This document shows, piece by piece, positions 34,061 through 43,963 of a stretch of DNA of 64,000 bases. Where the stretch lies: the NCBI RefSeq assembly GCF_030867095.1, contig NC_081824.1:252155956-252219955 (forward strand), read 5' to 3'. Origin of the DNA: Alligator mississippiensis (Eukaryota; Chordata; Crocodylia; Alligatoridae). The translations under genes were made by a program, and so were the position numbers. Below the pieces are notes generated by a model that was not told where the DNA came from, ran no database searches, and was given only the letters and a program-made list of their open reading frames with translations. How positions within the stretch are numbered: position 1 is the stretch's first letter; each line of letters opens with the position of its first letter.

Positions 34061-35057
34061 GGGTGTGTCTACATGTGCTATTAATTAACATTAGGCTGAC
34101 TGTGTGGTAAAGTAGTGCACCGTAAGCCTTCCCCAGGAGCATGTAAGAGGCGAACGTGCTTACCGTTGGGAGCAGATTTGCTCCCAATACAAGCAGCTCA
34201 ATACAGGCTGCTCCTGCCCTGCTCTGCCCCACTATAGCAGCCAGGGGGAGCTCCTGACTTCTCCAGGTGCTACCCTGGGGGATGCCAAGGGGCATGGGGC
34301 CGGTCCCAACGCGCGTGGGGCCAGGAGAGCTCTGCCAGTTGTAGCGGCAGCTGTTTTCTGGCCCCATGCACTTCAGAAAGGGACCTGATGTGCACCAGCT
34401 GCCCCTTCAGTAGGAAGAGCCCGCCCTAGCCCCATGCCCATCGGGACACACAGCTGCCAGCAAGCTCCCTGCTGGGAGGGGTTTCCCTGCCTAGCAGAGG
34501 GTTCTCTGGGAGCTGTCCTAGGTGTGGGACAGGATCAGGTGAGCCTCCTGCTGGGTGGGAGGGGACGGGGCTCATGGACAGCTGCCCTGCTTCAGTTTCC
34601 AGCCCTCTTGCCCCCTGAAGTATCCAGTTCCATGTTGGGAGAGCTTCGCACAGGGGTGCCTCTCCAGGCCACATGGGAATCAGGACCTTTCCCAGCCATT
34701 GGTCCTGACCTGATCCCCCTGTGCTTGGGATGCAGCAGTCCTGGGTGGCGGGACAGCTCTCCTGGTAACATGGGGATCAGGACAGTCCCAATCCCCATGT
34801 GGTGGGACCTTAGCCAGGCAGTAGCGGGTCCCCTGCCTCCTTGGCTGACTGGGAGCAAATAGTCCCCAGTCAGCATTTACATTTGTGTAATTGCTAAGTG
34901 GCTAACGCGGAGTTAATCGACCTGAATTTACAGGTAGTAGAAAACCCTGCATTAGCTTAATTAACTGCGTAGTAACTGCTGCACATGGTTACATGGTGAC
35001 GCTTTACAGTGCAGTAGATTAGTCTACTATGGAGTAAAGCATCTTGTATAGATGCTC
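34061..35057. mobile_element. MITE-1 family copy 2, 997 bp
   Basis: Begins GGGTGTGTCTACATGTGC and ends with a decayed complement (CTTGTATAGATGCTC). The flanking 3 bp are tct on both sides (34058-34060, 35058-35060). It carries terminal 'taactgcgtagtaactgc' motifs like its relatives. The GC-rich middle (~34150-34860) contains internal short repeats ('atggggatcagg', 'gggaccttagcc') and no transposase. Confidence 0.8.
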
Positions 35058-35060
35058 TCT

Positions 35061-36590
35061 GTATGTGGTTTTCCCGTCCTCCACTTCACACTCATTTGTA
35101 ATATGTGCACTGAACTCTGCGCTGCTGCACTCCATATGCTGGAGGTCAGTTCCCTGACAACCCGCGCTCCACAGTATGTGTGGGAGTACAATGCTGCTTG
35201 CTTACACCCAGGTGAATAAAGGGGAAATTCCACTGCCTACAGGGAGTTGTACCAGCGTAGGATCTCTGTACCAGAGAGGCGAACCCAGCCCAGTGAGTTT
35301 AAGTGTGGCCACCCCTTGCTCAGGCCTGAGAGCCTTCATAATGCAGTGAGATAACACCCTGCTGCCTTGATGGATTTAGCTTCCTGTGCCCATGTCCATA
35401 TTTTATACCTTGTAACTGGACCATGAGTATACTTTTCATTCGTAGCTTGTCATCTTGAGGAAAATTACAGGAGGGGTCACAGCAGCGGGGGAATTATAGG
35501 CTGCAGCTAATAAAAGACCATTTATCTGTAATAGGCAGACACCAGGGGCAGAGTGTGTGTATTCTGCTGTTGTTTTTCTCTTGGTGGGATTAGCATTGTT
35601 GCGCACAACTTGACAAGCATTTGGTTTGGTTTTAATGCCATTCCACTGAAATGAGAGAGATAGAGAACCTTTTAGGCTGGGGAGAGAGGAATAGGCCTGG
35701 GAGACGAAGAGAGGAGATGGCAGATGGAATGAGAAGCGGGGAGAGGTAAGGTACATATGTCTATAGGGCCCTCCTCCCAACTCTGTTTCACCTCCCAAAA
35801 AATAAGCTCCCCCCATTGAGTCACACTGGGGTGCATTAGGGACTGGTGGAGTTGATGGCGTGGAATGACTCTGTGTCCTGGGAGAGGCACTCAGGTATGG
35901 TTTGAGGCACTCAGAGCTGCTCCAATCACTGGCCCCAGCACACCCCAACAGGGGTCAGGAGGAGGACCAGAAGGGTCAAAGAGAAGCCATGTAAACTCAG
36001 CCTTCAAGGGAAAAGAGGGAAGGCAGAAAGGAAGCCAAGAGAAAAGGAGAAAGAAGGATTGAAATGAAAATGCTGGAGAGAGATGAAAGAAGCGGGAAGG
36101 GGAATGGAAGAGAAGAGAGGAGTCCCTGAATTACAGAATGACTCAGCGCAGCACTCACTTTTTTAAGGCTGGTTGGTGTTTGTGAAGAGCCTTGAGAATG
36201 CAGGTATCAAACATGCCTCTGTGTGATACAGCTGCTGGGGTCTGAGAAGAGCAAGCCTTCACTGACTGACTCTGCAGACATCTTCCTAGGAGTGTGTGCA
36301 TCTGCCATGGAAATGCAGCTACCTCTGGGCACAGAGGGCAGAAAGCAATGTGATGCCACAGCTTAGGACAGAAAACAAAGTAAAATGCTGCATTCAGCTA
36401 CAAATATGAGGGAAATTGAGGGAAGCAAAATGCACCTACTTAAGGGGGAATTTGGCCAGGATACTAATGGCACCCGTCTTGTGAGAAGGGCCAGGTGCTC
36501 TTCAGTGACAGCAAGTGACAGGGCACCAGGGCTTCTCTGTATGCTGGGGATGCAACAGGGTAGGGTGTTTCAGACCCTTCAATAATAGAA
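35061..36590. other. Intergenic; possible conserved element at ~35440-35540
   Basis: No gene recognised. About 35440-35540 is non-repetitive with 'agctaataaaagaccatttatctgtaat', enhancer-like in texture only. About 35980-36120 is purine-rich. Confidence 0.35.
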
Positions 36591-36593
36591 GCC

Positions 36594-36732
36594 CTATTCT
36601 ACCAACATAGCTGCATCCAGACAAGTGGGAGAGGGTTGCTGGCAGACCTATATCAGTTAGGAGCTGTGATATTTATGCACTCCTTGGTGACATGACTATT
36701 TTGGCAAAACCCTGCAGTATAAACCAAACCAT
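36594..36732 (-). mobile_element. Old DNA-element remnant (family T)
   Basis: On the minus strand it reads 'ggtttatactgcagggttttgccaaaatagtcatg...', matching in order a reptile element whose other copy is at 38138-38413. It is decayed and partial. Confidence 0.5.
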
Positions 36733-36879
36733 AGTTTAATGTCTAACCTAAGAGTTAATGAAGCCATTAGGAAATGCTTATGATGGTGAAACCGATAAAG
36801 AACAAGGTTTCAAAAAGCATTTTAAAAGCCCAAGTCTCGATGACAGTTAATATGACTTTTGCTCCCATGTCACTTTGAT

Positions 36880-37000
36880 TCCATTGAAAATCCCACCTAA
36901 AAAACATTTAGGTCCAGATTCTACTCCAACTGTTCAGCACAACAGTGGATTTAGGTGCCTAAATGGGATCCAAGTTCACTTTGGTTGAGTCACACTGAAT
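36880..37000. repeat. Old interspersed repeat fragment (family F)
   Basis: Contains 'ttccattgaaaatccca', 'catttaggtccagattct' and 'tttaggtgcctaaatggga', shared in style with 41185-41425 and 52420-52615. Family F is an old reptile repeat that I cannot name. Confidence 0.45.
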
Positions 37001-37439
37001 GCATTAATGCATTTCCTAATCATGTCATCCTCTTGGCCTTCAGACTAACTTGCACAAAGCAATGCATGGAGCAGGATTCACCAGCCTTTTCATTAATGGA
37101 TTTTTCAGGGACTAGAGCAGGGTGGGATAGGGTCACACTTAGGTGACCATGTCTACATAGGTTCCTAATAGGTTGGCCAGACTTCACCATGTCAGTCTGG
37201 ATGCAGTGGACGCATAGGTCTGCTTTGGACCTCTGCTCAGAGCTGCTTTGAAACCTTTGTCAGGGAAGAGTTCTGTAAGAGACAAAGGGAAAGCAGTCCA
37301 GCTGTGCTGAAGCTCCTCACCTCCCTGGCTCTCACAAAGCACCCTGGAGCCAAAGGAGAGGCTGACATTTTTCTATAGCACTGGATCCATCTGTACAGAG
37401 AGGGTCTTAGGCATTTGTGCTGCCATATCACTCATCCAG

Positions 37440-37720
37440 CAGCCAGGAAAAGCAATCGCTAGTGAACGTAATGAGATAATGTCAGGCAAACTATGTAAAT
37501 ATGGTTTGGGCTACATTCATAATCCCGCACCACGAGCCATGTTTTCGTGAGTGCCACAGCCAGGCTTCTTGGATAATCCTAATTGTTTCTGACACGAAAG
37601 CTTCTTCTCCTGTTTCATGACTTATTTCCCCTGTATCATTTAAATGTATTAAAACACTGTTAGTGCAGAAAGTAGGCATCATGTTAGCATAATATCTAAT
37701 CAGAACTAGCCTGCCTGTCC
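37440..37720. promoter_or_regulatory. Candidate conserved non-coding element
   Basis: Non-repetitive sequence with intact-looking homeodomain/paired-type motifs ('ggataatcctaattg', 'catttaaatgtattaaaacac', 'gtaatgagataatg'). No repeat signatures and no frame. The judgement is by texture only and needs alignment. Confidence 0.25.
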
Positions 37721-38137
37721 CCGCAGGGTTTCCTTATTTATTTATTTTGTGTCTGTTTACTCTGTTTTCTTGTTAGGCTGGAGAGCCCTTCTTTGACATA
37801 CTCATTTGTTCTGCTGTGTAATGGAATACGATCTTTTGGAGCTGTTGACATCTGCTTCATTCCTGAGATCTGCAATAGCCTAGCCAACAAAGCAATAATA
37901 ATGATGCTAGGAAGCCAGAGAACTATTTTAAAAATGAAGAGAAGAAGGACGAGGCAAAACTGGCTGTTGAACCATGTTTTGATCAATGGACTTATATTTG
38001 TACTGGGCCAGATTTTCCTTTCACTGCCCCTGCTTTAAGATGGTACAAATCCATTGGTGTTAATCAGCACAAATGAGGAGAGAATCAGTATCCCTATGCA
38101 TTTGTATAGTTTATGAACTAGCCTCTGCTGTTACTAG

Positions 38138-38413
38138 GATCTGGTCTACAGTACAAAGTTTTGCTATCATAGCTGTATTGGCGAGGACATAGAAAAGGTC
38201 ACACCCATAACCAGCATAGCCATGCCAGGGAAATCCCTGTCTGGGTGAAGCTCTGTAAATGGAAGGAGTTTTCTGCCACTGGGGAAGGTGGCATAACTAT
38301 ATCAGAGGAAAACCCCTTTTCCCAGCATGGCCTTTGTCTCCACTAGGGGGCTCGGCAGATGCAGCTGTACTGGTAGAGCTATAGCAGCATCCCCTGTGTA
38401 ATGTCAACAAGCC
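38138..38413. mobile_element. DNA-element copy, 'GGTCTACA' family (family T)
   Basis: Starts GGATCTGGTCTACAGTAC and ends GTAATGTCAACAAGCC, roughly inverted ends. The interior has 'aagttttgctatcatagctgtattgg' and 'cacccataaccagcatagcc'. The pattern belongs to an old reptile non-autonomous DNA family. No clean target duplication. It lies just left of MITE-1 copy 3. Confidence 0.55.
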
Positions 38414-38442
38414 TTTTAAACACATTGTTGTAGGTACTCATA

Positions 38443-38998
38443 AGGTGCATCTACACATGAATATTAATGCAAAGCAATAAACTATGGTGTATATCACGCC
38501 AGAGTTTATTGCTCCTAGGTGCCCTGTTTACACATAGGAGACCATAGGCAGATTAACGCATGAGCCAGCGGGGCCTGGGTCCAGGGGCCTCTTAATCCAC
38601 CTCTGCCGGGGACTGCAGCACATTGAGCCAGGTTGGAGCAGCCCTGGCTGGCAGGGGATCCTGGGGGAGAGTCAGCTGCCAGTTGGGGCTGCTCTTACTG
38701 GGCTCAATGTACTGTGGAGGGGCTGGCTGGAACACGATGCTTCAATGCTGGGATAGCCAGCAGCCAGCACCCGCACTAAAGCACCCTTGTGCCCCAGCCA
38801 GCCGGGGCAGCATCTAACATGTGTGTTACTGTGCATGAAAAAGCTCTGCAGCAGGATAGTAGTTGTATTTACAAGTACTAACCTGCTGAGGAGTTTATTA
38901 GTGTCCTGCAGTCTGATAGGGCTGCACATGTAGACACTGAGATGTTTACTGCAGAGCTAATTAGGCAACTACGATAAATGTCTCATGTAGATACACCC
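38443..38998. mobile_element. MITE-1 family copy 3, 556 bp
   Basis: Ends AGGTGCATCTACACATG and CTCATGTAGATACACCC, flanked by ata on both sides (38440-38442, 38999-39001). The interior shares blocks with copy 5 (47826-48236), such as 'tggctggcag/tggctgacag...gggctgctc', 'ctcaatgtactg/ctcaatgcgct' and 'aatagtact/agtagttgtatttacaagtact'. Non-coding. Confidence 0.85.
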
Positions 38999-39569
38999 AT
39001 AGGTATTTAAGTGCTCAACTTCCACTGGTTTCAAAGGGAATTTGGCATCTGTGTACCTTTAAAGATCTGGCTCAGTGTGATTTCTTGGATCTTGACTTAG
39101 CCCTGTGGTTTCCAACCCTATCCTGATAGTACAGTACAGGAGGCAATTGGGGCAAAACTGCAGGAGTGAAGGCAGGAATCACTAGACCCAGCCAGAACAA
39201 GCCTGGAAAATGTGGCCTGAGCAAGGTTAGGAGAGAGTACTTTTGGGCCAAGAGATGGTGCGGAACCACAAGCAAAGGCACTGTCTTTGCTGCTGGATTC
39301 CTATTGTGTTTCAAAAAACAGGACCTTGCAGACAAACTCAATGGCAGTGGACCTAACTGGCTACATCAATTTCTCCTCCCCCTGGAAACAACTTGCAACA
39401 CCTTTAACTCAGGTAACTGCTAAGGTCAAAAGCAGGGAAAAATATATACCCCTACCTCAAACCTGTATTGTGTGAGGGGAATCATTAATGTTGTGATGCT
39501 ACAGTTAGAGGGCCATAGAACTATCAATCTAGATAGGTAGATTAAAAGAAACCACTATATATAGCAGCT

Positions 39570-39735
39570 GGCTAGTTTATTCCTGCCTCACAGGTGGGGA
39601 AGCTGAGGCAGACAGAAAGGAAAGTAGCCTGCCCCTGGCTACACAACGAGTAAGCTGTAGAACGATGAATTGAACCCAGGAGTCCCGATGACTCATTATC
39701 TTATGAATTAACCACTGGATCACAGTGGGAACAGG
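39570..39735 (-). mobile_element. MIR-like SINE remnant
   Basis: The plus strand carries, in order, 'ggtggggaagctgaggcagacag', 'agcctgcccctggctacacaacgagtaagctg', 'gaattgaacccaggagtcccgatgactc' and 'aaccactggatcac', the reverse complement of the MIR consensus. Diverged; ends approximate. Confidence 0.75.
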
Positions 39736-40244
39736 AGAAAGAGGAAGATTCATTTGTTGAGTTAAAGAAATAGATCTTAGAAGGAAAAGACCAGCTTGTT
39801 TAGGGCAAGGCTATAGGGCAAAAATGCACTTTTCTAGATGTTTTAAACCCTGTTGGGGAGAAAATAAAAAGTAACCTGCCAAGCAATAAAAGCAATGGTT
39901 CAGATCCTACCCTCATTCAAAAATCCCCTGAGCAGAGGTCAAATTTAGGCAGGAAAATCAGTGAGTTAGCAGTAACAGGGCTCTCAAGTCACGAGGTCAT
40001 CTCCATTAGACAGCAGAACTCTAAATTTGACTTGGCTTCCTGGCTAGAGATGGACTAACATTCTGGGTTTGAGATATAGCAAAGTAAGGAAGCAGAGTTA
40101 AATTTCACAGCTCCTATCATAAAGGCCAGAAGTAAAACCCTGGATCCAAAGCTCTTGACCCTGGAGAAAGCACCTCATTGTCTGGATCCAAGCTCAGGGA
40201 GATAATTAGCTATGTTAGTGGAAGTCAAGCAGAAGGCAGTGTAG

Positions 40245-40375
40245 ATGTGCATCTTACAGACTAACTAAATAAAATATATATATATCTATATATAGATATA
40301 GATATAGATGTAGATATAGATATATAAAGCACAAGCTTTTGTGAACTCGAGTTCAATTCATCAGACACCATGAAA
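40245..40375 (-). mobile_element. Retroelement 3'-end remnant (family A, copy 2)
   Basis: The minus strand reads CTGATGAATTGAACTCGAG, then AAAGCTTGTGC, a TATATA/GATATA microsatellite (about 40274-40326), and GTTAGTCTGTAAGATGC. The same ordered motifs occur at 8208-8348. The expanded microsatellite sits exactly where the family has a short A/T run. Confidence 0.6.
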
Positions 40376-41184
40376 GGACAGGATAGTGAAGTGTATAAAG
40401 TGGTGTGAGTGACCAGACAGACAAAGTGACATGAGCAAAGAGAGTTTCAGGGTGGGAGGCAGAGATGTCATTGCTCTGTCACACATACATGACATGGAGG
40501 TGAAAATACACATATTTCAGGAAATGAAACCTGCATGTTAGCTGCTGAAATTACCTAGGAAGAAAGCATGATGGTGAGCACCCTCTCTGGGAGATGTCAA
40601 TCCAGGACATGCACCCTAAGAACTGACAGAGCAAAGCCTTCTTTTGACAGACCGTTAGTAGCTAACTTCATGCCCCATATCAGCTTGTGCCCTGCTTACC
40701 AAGCCTTCCAGCAGTCCTGGTGTTCCAGGTTTCAGGGGTCTGGTGGCCTTGATGAACTGTTCCACAGCTCTTCTTCAGGACTGATTTTCCTAAGACTTGT
40801 TTCTTTTGACATGGCATGTTGGTTTTTTTAAAGCTCCCAGTTCAAACACCTATTATTATTATTATTAAAAACACAGCATAGGTGTAGGTTGTCTCTTAAG
40901 AAAGTTTGAAGATAACACAGTCCCTTCCCTGGAGCTTTTGAGATCTAGTGTATATACAGTACAATAGGAAGCAAGAAGGGGAACCATACAAGCTAGTGAT
41001 GGACAGGATTTATTCAGTCCCATCTGTTCTCTTTTCCTGGGGTATGTGATTGTAAAGTATGTTTACTAGTATTTTGTCCAGTTTAAATGTTCCAGAGGAT
41101 GAGAACTCCATCTCCTATGGGACACTGCTCACAGAATAATACATCAAACTGTCACAAAGGCCCAGAGATTTAAAGGTATTGAGG

Positions 41185-41425
41185 TGCCTAAAAGGGCAAA
41201 TAAACATCTTCTGGGATTTTCAAACATGACCAGACACATTCCTCCCATTTGGAAGCTGGGCCCATATCCTCAAAGGTATTTATGCACCTAACACCCATTG
41301 ATTTCAATGACACTTGACTGCAATTGGGATATGATTTCAGGGAGAAATGCACTCAGACATCTTTGAAATTCCACTTTTTGGGTGCATCTTTAGGTACCTT
41401 GGGTGCAGCTTGGATCCATCTGCCT
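41185..41425. repeat. Old palindromic-type interspersed repeat (family F)
   Basis: Contains 'tcctcaaaggtatttatgcacctaac', 'cccattgatttcaatgacactt' and further 'gtgcatctttaggtacc' segments, the hallmark of an old reptile repeat with self-complementary arms. Ends approximate. Confidence 0.5.
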
Positions 41426-42486
41426 TTAAAAATCTGTCCCAACCTTTCTCCTAACAAGCCACCTGCATCTTTCCTTTTTGCTGGCAGTAAATGAATTCAA
41501 GAGAAACTTATTTGGAAAAAAGGATGAATAAAGGAAAACACTGTATTTAATTTTAGTGGCCTCTTAAAAGACTTCTGTGGAGATGGCTCCCACTCCCACA
41601 ATATGGAGTCAGTAGTAAAAGTCCCATTAGTGATACTCCAGTGGTGAAAGGGTATGACCATTTTAAGGGAAATCTCCAGGAGAGGCTTTAGTTACCCAAC
41701 CAGGTATCTTGGCCAAACCTGCATGAATAAAGTTAGGCTCCTAAATTCTTGGTCAGGAACCTAAATGTAAGTTCAACTCTGTTTCCAAGAGTAGAAAGGG
41801 GTGCTAAGCTGCTCTGCAGATCGGGCCCTCTTTAGCTTGACACCTAAATATGGATTTAGTAGTATAACTGTCATCACCCATGTTTGAATACTTTGGATCA
41901 CCTTCCTAAGAGTCATAGGTGAACAAAGTTCGGTTTTCTTCCCTAGAAACAAGGAGAAAAGCAAACCAAAATGACTGTATTTTACTGTCAGCAGCACCCA
42001 ACATGCTGATTTGTTGTACATCTGTGTTTCCTTGTTACAGAGTATTGATTTCCACTACTGTATATTTCAGAAAAAATCCCAAGGTAACACCATTCTGAAT
42101 TACTCAAAAATGGCCCTTTAGATCCTATTTTATTGGGGTAGGATAAAGAAAACCAATTTGCTTGTCAAACAAAACCCAATAAACTCAATAGGCTTGATTC
42201 TGCCCTCCCTGTGCTCTTATACCCCTGTTCGTCAAATGGGGTCTTTGTGGGTGGAAATGAACCCTCATATATTTGTGGTCAGAGAGTATGTTGTACAGTT
42301 GGCTTTTATCAAGTGGTTGGTATGATAACCAGATGACAGCAACATGACCATCTACCCTTCATGGCAATGCTTACAGCCCAACAAGGAGATGGATACATTT
42401 ATAACTTGTGAGCAGAGGCAAGTGCATTCTAAAAGACCAACCTCTTGGAGACAATTAGAAATCTTCCCTGCTACCTTGTTTATCAG

Positions 42487-42704
42487 CAGGGGCCAACCTT
42501 TTTGGCTGGCATGCTACAAATGAGCTCCTCACCCTCCCCAAGTGTCACTCTGATCCTCTTCCCTTGCCTGATCTGCTGCTCTGTTTTCTGCTTCCTGCCC
42601 TATCTACTGCTCTACAGCCTGTCCCATTCCTGATCTGCCATGTGCCACTCACAGAAGTTGCCTGTGCCACTTGAGGGATTTGTGCTGCAGGCTAGCAACC
42701 CCTG
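42487..42704. mobile_element. hAT-like element, 218 bp
   Basis: Left end CAGGGGCCAACCTTTTTGGC and right end GGCTAGCAACCCCTG are inverted-related and hAT-like, but no matching 8-bp duplication is visible. Non-coding, CT-rich interior. Confidence 0.6.
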
Positions 42705-42721
42705 CTGTACACAGAGACAAC

Positions 42722-42810
42722 ACGTAGGGGGTGCACGCAGGTGCATATGCACCCCCTGAGCATGGCAGTGCACCCCCTACAAAATGGCACCGCCGACACT
42801 GTCGGTGGCA
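42722..42810. repeat. Inverted/direct 10-bp repeat cluster (hairpin)
   Basis: AGGGGGTGCA at 42726-42735 is the exact inverted complement of TGCACCCCCT at 42748-42757, which is repeated directly at 42769-42778. A near-palindrome CCGACACTGTCGG follows (about 42792-42804). GC-rich sequence continues to ~43060. It may be one end of another transposon. Confidence 0.6.
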
Positions 42811-43079
42811 CTTGTGGGAGGTCGCTGCTCGCCACCCTGCCACCAAGACTGCCAATGGCATCTGTGGGCAGTCTGCAATCACCACTGGCTGCCACTGACA
42901 CTGCTGACTCGCCACCACAACCCCGCCACTAACAGCACCGGTAGCATCTGCAGGAGCTCCGCGCTTACAGCTGCTGAGCTCCCACCACTGCCACCATGCT
43001 CCTACCGCTGCCAGTGCAGCCATGTCCCCCCAGCTGGCAGGGGCACACATCGCTCATGGCTGTATATGAAAGACTATAG

Positions 43080-43332
43080 CAGTGATTCTCAACTAGGGTG
43101 CTGCAGCACTACACGTGATTCACAAGGCAAACCTGGAGATTTCAAATAGGAATCCATAGTGACAAAAGCATTCCAAACTACCATAGTTTTTCTGAGTTCT
43201 TTGCCACAGAAGGCTTGCACTATTATTTTTCTGTGGTCAGAAAACAAGTTGAAGATAAGAGCTGGCATTTTCTGAAGGGTGTCTTGAGTTTAGCGAAGGG
43301 TGCTTTGAGTCTAAGGAGGCTGAGAACTACTG
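43080..43332. mobile_element. hAT element, 253 bp ('CAGTGATTCTCAAC')
   Basis: Ends CAGTGATTCTCAACTAGG and GGCTGAGAACTACTG are inverted-related. The flanks gactatag (43072-43079) and gactatca (43333-43340) share the first 6 of 8 bases. The end motif resembles common vertebrate hAT non-autonomous elements. Confidence 0.78.
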
Positions 43333-43381
43333 GACTATCATCTTCACTGTGACCAATGTAATCAACCCAGTACCTCTCACT

Positions 43382-43960
43382 GGATGTGTCTACACGTGTG
43401 CATTTACTGCGCAGTAACCAAAATTACTGCGCAGTACAGGCATGTGTCTACAAATGCGCACCCATACTGCACAGTAAATATGGCGACTTATGTTGACTTG
43501 AGCATAAATTTGATACCTGCCACCTGATTAGTTACTGCACAGTAATGCATGTATAGCTGTATTACTGCGCAGTAACCTAGGCAGACTCCTTGCTGGGTCT
43601 GCCTAGCCACGGGGGTGCCAGCTTAAGCCCAGCCCCAGAGCTTCTGGCTGGCTGCCCCTCCTGGTTTTAACTAAAATTGGTCCCAAGTGCTGGCAGCTGA
43701 CTTTGACTTCAACTAAGGACTAAAGTTAGTCCCAAGTGTTGGCAGCTGGCTCTGGCTTCATGTTGGGACTAAAGTTAGTCCGAAGTGCGCTATGCGGCCA
43801 GAGGCTGGAGCTCCTCCTATTGGCCACAGGGGCATATGGCAGGCTGCTCTGACCTGGGACTAAATTTGGTCCCAGGTCACCTGCACATGTAGACGCCAGC
43901 CTATTCCTGCTTACTGTGCAGTAAATTTAAGCCAGCATAAATGCACATGTAGACACACCC
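43382..43960. mobile_element. MITE-1 family copy 4, 579 bp
   Basis: Ends GGATGTGTCTACACGTG and GCACATGTAGACACACCC are near-perfect inverted repeats. The flanks are act (43379-43381) and att (43961-43963). The 14-bp palindrome TTACTGCGCAGTAA occurs at 43404-43417 and 43562-43575, with a 13-bp partial at 43424-43436. The GC-rich centre has an internal direct repeat (the 'gggactaaagttagtcc' type). It is the best-preserved copy in the window. Confidence 0.88.
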
Positions 43961-43963
43961 ATT

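Larger units (their letters stand above)
39736..42486. other. Intergenic, repeats only
   Basis: Apart from the retroelement end at 40245-40375 and the family F repeat at 41185-41425, no feature was recognised. A short ATT run is at about 40853-40866. Confidence 0.4.
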
